64,000 bases of DNA from Polyporus tsugae (taxonomy: Eukaryota; Basidiomycota; Agaricomycetes; Polyporales; Polyporaceae). The stretch spans positions 2,604,001 through 2,668,000 of the forward strand of contig JAHRBS010000001.1 of assembly GCA_024305745.1 (NCBI GenBank), in the 5' to 3' direction. The translations under genes were made by a program, and so were the position numbers. This document shows positions 11,733-23,100 of the stretch, piece by piece; the first letter of the stretch is position 1, and each line of letters opens with the position of its first letter. The notes beneath the pieces are model-generated. The model did not search any database and was not told the origin of the DNA. It worked only from the letters and a program-made list of their open reading frames with translations.

Positions 11733-12298
11733 AGGCTGGCCGTTGCGGTCCAATTTGTGGACCTAGATTAAGATAGAGCTGCCGTTCTCTACTCCTTCTA
11801 AGCAGTGACTCGTGAAGAATGAATATGGTTGTATATGCGGCCTGGTATGGTAAGTAGATGTCATCGTGCAGGGGCCGAGTAGGGTTGGGACTCACTGCAA
11901 GCTTTCCTCTGCAGAATGCTCCCAGTATCCGTCTGTTATGTTAATAGGGAAAGTGAATTTGGACCTCAGCTTATATGAGTACGAACGAAAGTGTTCTCCA
12001 TCTATGAACTCGATAAACATTTGCCGAACAGAGCATGCCCATCGGCAACTGCTGCCTTAGCATAATCAGACTGACGTGATGGGACTTGCCGAGACCAGCG
12101 CGTCGCAGGGAATATCGCGATATCTTCAAGTTCAAGACCATCAGATTCACACACAAGACGTTCACTTACTGCGACTTATACGCTTTTCCATAAGACGGTA
12201 AGCATGTACAAGACATGTTCGCAATATTTGGAACCTGATGGCCGATGGCCTGAAGCCTCTTTGCGCCACCATCCACCCTCAACGCAACTGCGCACGCT
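11733..12298. other. intergenic, no gene seen
   Basis: 3' flank of BTB copy 2 (shared in its first ~80 nt with copy 1) and leader of the HAD-like gene. Confidence 0.4.
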
Positions 12299-12946
12299 AT
12301 GCCCGGCGTTCAAAACCCTACCGAGTTCCAGACTCTCATCCTTGATCTCGGCGATGTCCTCTTCACCTGGTCCGCCGTGACCACGACGCCGATCCCACCC
12401 CGTCTTCTCAAGGATATCATGAACGGACCCACCTGGTTCGATTACGAGCGCGGCCGCATCTCGCAGGAGGAATGCTACGCGCGGGTTGGGGAGGAATTCG
12501 CCGTGGCGTCGTCCGACGTTGACGAGGCGCTCAAGCAGGCGCGAGAGTCGCTGCGGCCGAACGAGGAGCTCCTCGCGCTCGTGCGGGAGCTGAAGGCGCG
12601 GTACGCGGGGCGGCTGCGCGTGTTCGCGCTGTCGAACATCTCCCTGCCCGACTACGAGTTCGTGAGCACGCTGCCCACGGACTGGTCGATCTTCGACAAA
12701 GTGTTCCCGTCTGCGCTGCTTGGGGAGCGCAAGCCGGACCTGGCGGCGTACGAGAAGGTCGTGCGGGAAGCGGGAATCGATCCGGCCACGGCGGTGTTTG
12801 TGGACGACAAGGTCGAGAACGTGGAGGCGGCGCGGAAGTTGGGTATCCACGGGATCGTGTTCGACAAGCAGGAGGGGGTGTTCGAGGCGTTGAGGAAGAT
12901 CTTTGGGGACCGGGTGCGGGAGAAGCAGAGCGAGGAGATAGTATGA
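12299..12946 (+). CDS. HAD-like hydrolase family protein
   Basis: Intronless, 215 aa. HAD motifs in order: LDLGDVLF (motif I, D16), ALSN (motif II), GERKPD (motif III Lys) and VFVDDKVEN (motif IV). The nucleophile D16 is kept, but the +2 position is Gly rather than the Asp general acid/base of phosphatases. This matches the DLGxVL subclass that includes dehalogenase-like and epoxide-hydrolase N-domain proteins. The activity is therefore uncertain: phosphatase activity may be weak or lost. A small helical cap lies between motifs I and II. The ATG context is normal, and no upstream in-frame extension was found that carries conserved residues. Confidence 0.85.
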   Translation: MPGVQNPTEFQTLILDLGDVLFTWSAVTTTPIPPRLLKDIMNGPTWFDYERGRISQEECYARVGEEFAVASSDVDEALKQARESLRPNEELLALVRELKARYAGRLRVFALSNISLPDYEFVSTLPTDWSIFDKVFPSALLGERKPDLAAYEKVVREAGIDPATAVFVDDKVENVEAARKLGIHGIVFDKQEGVFEALRKIFGDRVREKQSEEIV

Positions 12947-13357
12947 GACGGGTGTGGCGGGATGAGAGAGAGGATATGTATGCGAGGGACAGAAGACAAG
13001 AAGGGTCGAGAGACATGTCCGATCTGGATCTGGGTTATGGCACGCTGATCTCAAACCTCAACTGGACTCATGTGTATGTCTGTACGTTCGGCGGCTTCGA
13101 GGCACGGTGATTCTACTCCATTCTCTTTCCTTGCCTTGACCCTGCTACGGTGCTCTGCATTAAACGGACGTGGACGGCCTGCAACGGGAGAGAACACCGG
13201 TCCGAGAAGACCGAACCACAGTGGATGACGACGCATGCCGGCGCTTAGCAACGCCGTCTCTTCCGCGAGCCTCCATCACTCACCACCTCCCCTCCGTCTC
13301 CCCGTTGTTCTGCCTAGGCCTTGTCTACTCTCTTGGTCTACCAATTTTCCGTCAGAA
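12947..13357. other. intergenic, presumed muskelin promoter
   Basis: 411 nt between two plus-strand genes; no coding evidence. Confidence 0.4.
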
Positions 13358-16300
13358 ATGAGTGAGAACGTTCCAGAGCCTGAGGTCCAACCGGTCGAAT
13401 ACGAAATCGCCGGCTCATCCGAACACAGCGGTGCATACGTCGCCGAAAACATCCGTTCCGACAAGCCCCGCGACCAGACCAGCAGATGGAGTGCCGCGAT
13501 TGCTGCATCAAACACCAAGCAGTGGATACGCCTGCGCCTGAAACACCTCTGCGTTATCAGTTGAGTGGTTTGCCGCGTCCCTCCCCTATTATAGCAGTCC
13601 ATTTAACCGCCCATGACTGCACATAGAGAGCATCACCTTTGGCAAGGTAAGTTCTACTTCATCGTCCGGAAGGTGTCACAGAATCCAGTTTGGAATGTAT
13701 GACACGTATACTGTGCGCTCCAGTTCTATAAGAGTGGGTCGGAAATTAGCCTAGAAACGTGTTTGGAGCAGGCGAGGCTAACGTGTGTTTTCTAGCACAT
13801 CCATGTAACATGAAAGAGTTCAAGATTTTGGTTGGCCTGACGGAAGGAAACATGACTGAGGCAGGTATTACTTTTCTGGCCCTTCTAGCAGCTGCCTGAC
13901 CGCAAAATCACGCATACAGGTCCTACACGCTAGCCTGAAGAACGATCCGACTCCTGAGACTTTCTCCATCAAGTCTATCAACCGTGCTGGGATGCCGTTT
14001 CCCACGAAATTCATCGAAATCGTGCCTTTGTCGTAAGTAGATAGGTTTCAAGTTGTTCTGCCTTGCTGAATATCTTCAAGCGCACACGGGCAAAGCTTCA
14101 ACACTTCGATTTGGCACGTCTCATTGTCAGGCATCACTGACGAGACATATGTCGAGCACACCCGCCTTAGGCATCAGGAGGTGCTTCAACACTCTCCTGC
14201 TTACCCCCACGTACTAACGCACCGACAGTACCGCGAGAACGTCGCCCTCCGCCAGATCCTCAAGCACCTCCGCCAGCGCCGCTTCCTCACGCCTGTCACC
14301 CAGATACTCGCCCGCTCTGGCCTGCAGCTCGAGCACCCGCTGATCACCTCCCTCCACTCCGCCTTCGTCCTGCATGGCGCCTGGACCGAGGCCGAGAAGC
14401 TCATCCACGACTGTGCCGACGTGGGGCTCCTCCGCGCCTACCGCCATGCGTGTCAGGCGCGCATGCGCTGGACGCGAGTGCGCGGGCTCGACCCAGACGG
14501 CGACGTGCCGTGTCGGCGCGGGGGGCACGCGATGTGCATCGACGAGCAGGGTGGGATGGTCTACCTTTTTGGGGGGTGGGACGGGCAGCGGTCGCTGGAC
14601 GACTTCTGGGCGTACGAGATCGCGAAGGACGCGTGGAGGTGCTTGAGCGTCGCGACGTCGAGGGACAAGAACGGGCCGGGGCCCCGGGCGTGCCACAAGA
14701 TGGTGTTCGATGGCAAAACGGGGTCGATTTACCTCCTGGGGAGACTGGGAGAGGGGGACGGGATGGCTGGCCATCGGGCTGGACATCCGATGCCGGAGAG
14801 GGCGGAGGGGCATAGCAGGGAGGGGTCGCTGCCGTGGGCGGGTGCTCCGGCGATTCCTGGAGTGCCTCCCCTGGAGCCTGGGTCCGCGTACCCATCGCAG
14901 TGCTCCGAGTTTTACAGGTACCACACACGGGGTCTGGACGCCGGAAGTTGGGATTTGTTGTCGCTCGACACAGCTGTAAGTCACCGCAGTGCGCATATAT
15001 GCTATCGGTCTGTGCTAATGTCGATCGACCTTGCAGTCATCAGGGGGTCCGCCTCTGATATTTGATCACCAGATAGCCATGGACAGCGACGCCCAGATGA
15101 TCTACGTCTCTGGGGGACGTGTCGTCGAGGCTGAATGGGAAGCGTTGAAATTCTCGGGTTTATACAGCTACAATATTCGGACAGGCAACTGGAAGATGTA
15201 CAAGTAGGTGTCCAACCGCTTTTTCGCACTTCCCCCATGTGGCTGACGACTGGCCTAGTACGTCGGATTCCTACGCATCACAGCCGTTCATTCCTCCGCG
15301 ATGGGGTAAGGTCCATCATCTCAGGCTCCCTGCCCAAATGCAACACGTACTGAGCAGCAACGTAGGGCACTCAATGGTCCTCGACCCTAAATCCCAAACT
15401 CTTTTCATTTTCGCGGGCAAGCGAGACGAGCGGTATCTTTCCGACATGTATGCGTTCCATATACCCACCAACACCGTCACGGAACTTTTCCCGAACTTTT
15501 CGTCCGTTGGCGGTCCCGATGCGTGTTTTACGCAGAGGGCCATCATCGATTCCGAGAAGCAGGAGATCTATGTGTGAGTGACGTTCTGTCGTAGGTTGTG
15601 TCATTGGTGCCGAGCTATGTATGTAGACTCTGCGGATTGACCCGCCCGCGACCGACCGCGCGGCCCGTCCTGGAAACCGAGTCGCCATACTGGATCTATC
15701 GCTACGACCGCCCGGAGCTCCCAGGCAAGTGGACCAAGATCCTGCCCGAGAAGGAGACGGACGTGGCATGTCCACACCCGCGGTATGCGCACCAGGTCGT
15801 GTATGACTGCAAGTCGGGGCTCGTGTACATGCACGGCGGCAATGCTGGGCTATGGAACGACGAGGAGGGGCAGGAAGTTGAATCGCATGCATCATCTTCT
15901 GATGCCGATCCGGAGACAAGGACGGGTGCACCTCATTCACCTCGTTCGCCTAGCGACGCGGATATGGAGAGGAGGTTGGATGATTTCTGGTGTATGGAAA
16001 TCATTCGGTATGCATTTCCCCAAACCCTGCGTCGGGAGGTATTAATCCAGTCGCATAGACCAAGCAACGAGGAGATCGTACGACGAGCACTATATGAGAT
16101 CAGGCAACAGCAGTGAGCGTGGTCACTGTAATCTCCCTTGCCTCCCAACTGATGCTCTTCAACAGGTTCCGGGAACTGTGCGAGGATGGCCCTCCCATCA
16201 AAGCTCTCACTTTCCTCCAGACACGTGTCTCCTCCGTCGTGAACCATGAGGACCCCGACGAAGCGAAGGTCTTCCGCGCGCTCCTCTCAGCGCATCTCCT

Positions 16301-16640
16301 CTCCGCGCCGCTGCGCCCTGTGCCCTCTTCTGGCTCAGGGGCCAGTACCCCGACCACAACGCGTGCAAGCACGAGCCCTACGACGGGACCGAGTGGGCGG
16401 GCGGACAGCCCGCCCCCTCGCAAGCGGTCACGCCCGAGCTCACCTATGCCCGACACATCAGAGTCGGTCATCCGGCTGGACGAGGACCCAGTGGAGGAAG
16501 GGGGGAACCCGCCATCCCCAGAGCGGTATCGTCAGCGGACGATTATGTTCGAGAAGCTGCTTGGATTCATGAACGAGGACACGAAGCAGCCGGATATGAA
16601 CCTCATGGATATGTTGTCGACGGACGGGTTGGTTATTTAA
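13358..16640 (+). CDS. muskelin, LisH/kelch subunit of the CTLH/GID E3 ubiquitin ligase
   Basis: Twelve exons: 13358-13559, 13627-13646, 13724-13733, 13796-13860, 13920-14032, 14081-14180, 14229-14975, 15037-15203, 15259-15573, 15627-16007, 16059-16112 and 16166-16640; 882 aa. The N-terminal muskelin/discoidin-like domain has SITFGK, FYKTHPCNMKEFK, MTEVLHASLKND and FNTSIWHVSL. A LisH motif (YRENVALRQILKHL, about residue 171) follows, then a CTLH-like stretch. After it come kelch repeats (YLFGGWD, YVSGG, FIFAGKRD, YMHGGNAG) to about residue 750 and a low-complexity Ser/Pro tail. Muskelin scaffolds the multisubunit CTLH/GID ligase. Exon 3 is a 10-nt micro-exon and exon 2 is 20 nt. Intron 4 (13861-13919) is GC-AG, the only choice that keeps MTE|VLHAS in frame. 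Confidence 0.93.
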
Positions 16641-16973
16641 CTGCCAAGAAGCATCGTTGGTTTGCGGATGGTAAATCACCTCGTTGTAGGCCCGGGTGCC
16701 TCGCGAATGTTTACGGTCTGTATATGGACTCACGCTGTCTTATGTTCCTAGACTCGTACTCGTTCTTGTATGGTCGTTTCGCACTGGCACGCTCTCGTTC
16801 TTGCATGATTGTTTCGCATTGGCACACCGTCTCTCTGGGTCTCATGTAGCATGGAATCGGGACACTGGTACACTGGAACAATACACATGTACGATATAGC
16901 TGGCTGCCCTCTCCCCCAGATGGGCATGACGTAGTGCTCGCTAGTTTTGTACCTCTTTCTCCCCAGTTTCAAT
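16641..16973. other. convergent 3' intergenic
   Basis: 333 nt between the stop codons of muskelin and prefoldin 4; no gene seen. Confidence 0.4.
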
Positions 16974-17606
16974 CTACTCGTCGAGGTTGATCGCGCGTCC
17001 GAACTTGGCGTACAGCATGACCTTGAGCTCCTTCATGGACCTTTCACAATCCTCCGCACTGGACGTGTACTTTCCGAGGTCCTCGTTGAGTGTAGAGAGG
17101 TCCCTCTCTAGCCGTTTGACGGCTCGCGGATGGGGCATGTGAATGAACGCTTCGCCAACCCGATACCTGTTGGCAGCGGTAGCATGAGCGCGGTGGACAG
17201 TAAGGATATGGGTGGCAGAACGCACATTATAGGTTGGTCCTCGTCTGCGAGCTCTAGCTCCATTGAGATATCATCGAGAGCTTCCTTCTCTATCTGTACA
17301 CGTGGAGACGAAATTCAGGGCAGAACGCACACAAATGTCTGGACGACGCACCTTCAGCACCTCTATTTTCTCCTCGATCGACCGCAATCGTGTGTTCAGC
17401 TTTGAGAACGCGTTTATCCTCTGCTGATCCTCTGGCGAGAGGGAAGGGTGAGTATCCTCGCACACTTGAAGTCGGCCGAAGCGAAGAGCGCGTACCCCAA
17501 GTCACCTCGGTGTTGTCGTCATGTTCGTCCTCTTGTGGTAGCTGAGTGGTGTGTTAGACAGAGACGGGTAAGACGGTGGGGAGGTTATCGTACTCGCCAT
17601 GCGCAT
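16974..17606 (-). CDS. prefoldin subunit 4
   Basis: Five exons: 17598-17606, 17496-17541, 17352-17431, 17226-17293 and 16974-17166; 131 aa. A beta-type prefoldin subunit of the hexameric cytosolic chaperone that passes nascent actin and tubulin to CCT. Visible hallmarks are MRMLPQED at the N-terminus, VTWEDQQRINAFSKL, a first coiled-coil helix, the beta-hairpin region with MYRVGEAFIHM, a second long helix, and a C-terminus ending INLDE. The first coding exon is only nine bases (Met-Arg-Met) and is followed by a GC-AG intron (17542-17597, donor GCGAGT). A GT donor three bases further on gives a stop within a few codons. It is transcribed divergently from the S1P lyase. Confidence 0.92.
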
Positions 17607-18040
17607 GGTGGCTGCAGTCGTCGAAGTCTTGAGCAGCTCCAAGCTTGAAGCCACGGTCGATCCCCTCCTCCCCAATTTCTGACCAATTTCGGGTTTGATA
17701 ATCAAATTTACATTTCCACAACAATACCTTACTTACTTATCCTTGTCCTTCCCATCTCCGGCCCGATTTGAAGCCGGAAGCCGGAGTTGACGCAATGGAA
17801 GTTGAGTGCAGCCACCCCGATCGGGAAGAGACGGCGTTGGTTGCGCGGTGACCGAAATGCGAGCACATCCCTGTGTCCTTCCCTCATCCAATCTCCTACC
17901 AGGTCTCACTCCGCTGGACGACTGCGCCAGGCGCGCCTTGTAGATTTGCAGCACTGGTGGGCAGGTTATCGTACCCTCTACGACACTCGCGGACGTCCGC
18001 CAACGAGCTCAAGACTCTCCGCCCAAAGACAGCGAACGAG
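17607..18040. promoter_or_regulatory. bidirectional promoter region, prefoldin 4 / S1P lyase
   Basis: 434 nt between two divergent start codons. No further element can be pinned down by eye. Confidence 0.45.
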
Positions 18041-20166
18041 ATGAGGGGCGAAACTTCCCTTGCTCTGGCCAAATCAACGGTTGCGTTGCTTGCCCCGGCA
18101 GGACGCACGCCATGGCAGAAATTCACGAACGTCATCGTCATCTACTTCATTCTCTCGCGCATGCTCAAGGCGCATCGTCATCTACGCGCTCGGGGTATCG
18201 TAAAGACCGTGCATGACTTCTACCGTTGGGTTCTCCAGGTACGGATGGTTGGCTATTTCCACCGCATTCCAATTTCCTGATGCGTCTTGCAGGAAGCGAT
18301 ATTGCTCGCACTCCGCTTACCTTCCGCACGGAAGAAAGTGGAGACGGAGCTCGGCAAGGCGAGGTTGGACATTGAGAAGAAGATGGTTCCCCAGGGTCCC
18401 AACGTGACACGTCACCTATCTCTCCCCACAGAAGGACGCGACAAGGATTGGATTCTTACCGAGATGGCAAATATGGATGAGGAGGGTGGACACCACGTGA
18501 ACTGGAAGGATGGCAGGGTTTCAGGCGCGGTGTACCGTGAGTACTAATCCTCTCTCATGTTGAATGCGTTGACCATATGCGTGACGAACTTGCCAGACGG
18601 CGGAGAGGATATGCAGAAGGTCATCGTCTCAGCCTTCGAGCGGTACTGCGTCTCCAACCCCTTACATCCGGACGTCTTCCCGGCCGTCCGCAAGATGGAA
18701 GCAGAGATCGTCGCAATGTGCCTCAAGATGTACAACAACCCGAACGGTGCTGGTGTAACTACCTCCGGAGGAACTGAGTCTATCATCATGGCCGTCAAGA
18801 CATACCGCGATTGGGCGAAGGCAACAAAGGGTATCACGGAGCCCGAGATGTACATCTTCATCCTGGCGAGCGTTATCCCTTGATTCTAACATTACTTCTT
18901 CGTAGGATCATCCCTGTTTCTGCCCATGCCGCATTTGACAAGGGTGCGGAATACATGGGTATCAAGGTTCACAACATTCCGGTCAACCCCGAAACGCGCC
19001 AAGTCGATATTAAGCGTGTTCGGCGTGCAATTAATCCCAATACTATCCTGGTAAGTGTGCCTATACTCGAGCTTCTGGGCATATCTATACTCAGACCCAA
19101 ATTTTAGCTGGTTGGGTCTGCTGTGAACTTCCCTGACGGGTGCCAGGATGACATTGTCGCACTTGGCAAGCTCGCGTCCAAGTACAAGATTGGCTTGCAT
19201 GTCGATTGCTGTCTGGGCAGCTTCATCATGCCATTCCTCGAGGAAGCCGGCTTCTCTGTACAGCCGTTCGACTTCAGGGTCGAGGGTGTCACTAGCATTA
19301 GTTGCGACACTCACAAGGTATACACCCGCGTCAGCCAGATGTGTTGGATTCAAGGTCTCACAATTTGTGTAGTACGGTTTCGCGCCCAAAGGCAACTCGG
19401 TCATCATGTACAAGGATGCGCAACTTCGTCGCTTCCAGTACTACGTCAACCCAGACTGGACCGGAGGCGTCTACGCCAGTCCCAGCATTGCCGGCTCTCG
19501 GTACGTCCCCATCCTACATTCCCTATCTTACTTCTAAATCGCCCTCCTTAGCCCTGGCGCACTCATCGCTGGTACGTGGGCGGCGATGCAGTACATGGGT
19601 CACAACGGCTACCTCGAGTCTTGCAAGTCGATCGTGACCGCGGCGAAGACCATCGCGCATCGGATCCGCACTGAGGTCACAGAGTTGCGCGTGCTCGGAA
19701 ACCCGCCCGCGTCCGTCGTCGCGTTCGCGGCGGCTCGGGGCTCAGGACTGAACGTGCTTGAGGTCGGCGACGGGATGAGCAAGCGCGGCTGGCACCTGAA
19801 CGCGATCACCAACCCTGCCGCGGTGCACATCGCCGTTACGGTATGACATTCCCATTGCTCGCTTCGACTGTATTATGCGGGGTATGCTGACAGGGGCGGC
19901 GGAACGCAGCGCCTGACCGTGCCGGTGGTGGACCAGTTGATCGCGGATTTGAAGGACGCGGTGGGGGAGGCGAAGCTCTCGCCGTCTGGCAAGGGCACGA
20001 TGATGACGCTATACGGTGCGTGGTGCCGTTTCTTACATGTACAAAGCGGGCGGGCTTAGCTGATTTGCCTCGCGTGGTCCCAGGACTCGGCCAGTCGAGC
20101 CCCGTCGGGCCGACGATGGTGGGACACGTCGCGGAGGCCTTCTTGGATACGCTGTACAAAGCATAG
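18041..20166 (+). CDS. DPL1: sphingosine-1-phosphate lyase
   Basis: Nine exons: 18041-18238, 18293-18536, 18597-18849, 18906-19050, 19108-19317, 19373-19500, 19552-19840, 19910-20015 and 20084-20166; 551 aa. A PLP-dependent ER-membrane enzyme that cleaves phosphorylated long-chain bases to a fatty aldehyde and phosphoethanolamine, the exit of sphingolipid breakdown. An N-terminal membrane segment ([13 protein letters not shown]) is followed by HRHLRARG, as in yeast Dpl1. Other hallmarks are [33 protein letters not shown] and SCDTHKYGFAPKG, in which K350, the last codon of exon 5, is the Schiff-base lysine. The start at 18041 is the first in-frame ATG. Introns are all GT-AG, 51-69 nt. Confidence 0.96.
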
Positions 20167-23100
20167 GCGGAGGCGGCCGTGCCATGAGGTGTGTGGTAGA
20201 GAATTGTGGACCGCATGAGCGCCGACTGCGCTGGAACGGACCGTGCCCTCGTTCTGTGGTATGCAGTTGAGTAATGACTTCGTTTTGTCCTGCGTACTTC
20301 TCGATTCTTGGTTTTTGGGGTCGCTTCACTGGGACGAGGGTGATACTTGGGCGACACACTTGTCAAGTGTGCTGCGACTTCGAAGCTGGGACCTGGACCA
20401 CGTCCACGATGCTCACAGGTCTCCTTATTGTATTCGGCTGTGGATGATTTGCATACCCTGCCCGAGGTCCGTAACGTTCTGCCGTTCATGCTTCATGCTT
20501 CCGATTTTGGACGGTATTAGCGGGACACTGCATTCCTTCTGTCATGTTCTCAGCCTTCTGTCTTCGCGAGAAGCAACCCCCTGGATGTAGGCGCGGATCT
20601 AGGCCCTGGAGCTGCATGTTCTGCTCACGAACCGAATGTTATATGTTTGTCGCCCGTATGTCGCTCCACCCACTCAAGCTTGTTCTCCCACTGGAGCAAC
20701 GCTGGAGCTTGTATTGTGCCCGCTTGGAGTCGCATCGTGCTCCTTCCAGAAGATGTGCGCGCAGCAGTGGGCCCAGGCTCCGACCCAGCTTCCATTCCGC
20801 GCGTACCCACCTGCCTCGTTCGATCGTGCTAATGGTGCTTCGCTGGCGATTAGCCTATCGTCACTGACATGAGTAACTGCGACCGTGCGACGCGCGATAT
20901 CGATGGGCATGCGTCGAACAAGTTATACATCGTACGGCAGATCTCTAGCGTCCACCTGTATCCACGGACGTCCACTTTCCACGGCGGTCTGCTGCAAGCC
21001 CGTGATAATCCACGCTACTCAGCTTGGGGGTTGGATATCTAGATTCTCGGCCGCGAGGTGGATTCGTATTAAAACTGACCACGATGAGCGCACAGGTATG
21101 AGGATGATGACTTACATGCAGCGAATGGCGATATTGAGACCACATACCCACAGGACGGACGGTGACTGTTGGCGGGGACGGGTACCTGAACGTGGTGGTT
21201 CCTCGAATCCTCGTGGAGTCAGTTGGGCGTTAGCATAGTAGCGGCTAAGTCGAGTGCCCCAACGCTGGTCCGATAGCGTGTAGTGGGTGCTATCGATACA
21301 AGGTAGCGGCCGGCTATGTTTATCTGGTCCTCTGAGATAACGACGGGTGAGGGGATGCTAGTCGGATACACTGGAATGATCGTCGGACACCTCTGGATAG
21401 GATGTTCGAGGTACTTGGATATGGCGGAAACTTGGCGAGTAGGTGGCGTTCTACATTGCTGCGATGAGACTAACCGTACGCTCCCTCGTAGGCCTCTGGA
21501 CACGCCCCACTGAGTCTCTCACTCAATCCTTGCGTATCTATCAGCCGACGCGCGCCAGCCGTACGCTAACGAACGATGACGTCGCTCCCGAGCCCTCGTC
21601 GACCCAATTCAAGTTGGACCGCCGAGAGAGACAAGGACGGCACTTCTGATATCAGTTCGTCCTTATCGCGCAAACGTGCGTGTCGATGATGAACAAATCT
21701 TTACGTGAGTAGAGTATCGAGTCTCCTCGCGACGCTCTCCCAAGTTTCACTTACATATCATGCCAGTATCATAGATTTGTTGCCAGTCGGTTTCCCGCCA
21801 GGAAGAGGCAGGTTGCGGCCTCCGACGCCATCATACCGGAAGCCGCTCGATGCGGCCCCGAAGCGAGACAATTTTCTTTCCATGTAGCACGTTCGAAGGC
21901 GGCATCACATGCAAACTGCATAGGTACCTCTCAACGGGCGCAAGAATACTCACATACTTACCCTGCGGATAGTAGGCTCTTCTACATAGAAAACGAAGAT
22001 TGCACGGTCCGCGCGCGGTGTGTGTAACAGTCTGGGTTGATTCTGCATCATCGATATCTACATCAATGGCGCAATACTTGGGAGCGAAGGAATAACCATT
22101 TAGACATCCGACGTTTGAGCCCAGGGTTGCAACACTGCCTATAGCTACTATTAATCATGGCCAGCGCGTGTAGACTCGCACAAATTTGCTATGAGCTCAC
22201 CATTGTCACCCATACCTGTACCATACTAGTGGAGGTTGGTCAAACGTGGTGCTTGTTGTTTGCATTGCATCTCGAGATATTTCTGGCCATCTGCCGTACA
22301 CGCACACATGGGCAGCTCACTGCTCAGCGCTCAGCGTTCAACGTCCAGCGCTCAGCGTTCAACGTCCAGCGCTCACCCGGGGTCCAGCCATCGAGAGAAC
22401 ACCGGTAACCTGAATCGCTCCCCCCTGATCGTGCGGTGACCATGGTTCGGAACGCCACGGCCGGTCGCAGTCGTGTCGCAGCCTAGCCAACGACCGGTGA
22501 TCGAGGCTGCATTGGTATCCTCAGCCCAGTATCTCGCATATCTGGATTGCGGATGATGGCACGATCGATGACCATATCATCGAGATAATGCAGACGCGAC
22601 GTCGGCGAGTTTGACGAAACGAAGGCGGAGTCGCGACCGGGCGCGGGTGAACGTTAATTGGCACTGCAGGGACAATATTAATGGCGCCTATCCCGCCGGC
22701 GGGCGCCACCGCGATCCCCGCAAGTTCAGACGGCGCACGAATGGAAGTTGGGACGAGGGCTTGGCCTCCGTCCCGACGTGGAGGGACCTCGGCGGAATCT
22801 CATCCACTTCTGGGCCCCTGGCCCCTTGTACGCGAATAGCCTCGAATAACCTCGCGTGCATTAGCACTATCAGTACGTGCTACATGACAAGCGTCGGATG
22901 ACAAGCGCAAGGGCGCGTTGTACATGTACATCTCTTCGAATTCCATCGTCGTTCTGAAAGATCGAACCTGCGCAACAGCGTCACGGTGGTTTTGCGCATG
23001 CACAGCGTCCGATCTTGATCGACGCTGTCAGTCAGCGCGTTGGTGTAGTCGTTGGGCGCGCGTGGAGCGGACCGTCACGGTGTTTTTTTGAGGCGCGCTT

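Noticed and set aside
12176..13054. 292-codon minus-strand ORF
   Set aside because: Lies antisense to the HAD-like gene with its clear motifs; no domain of its own. A codon-bias shadow.
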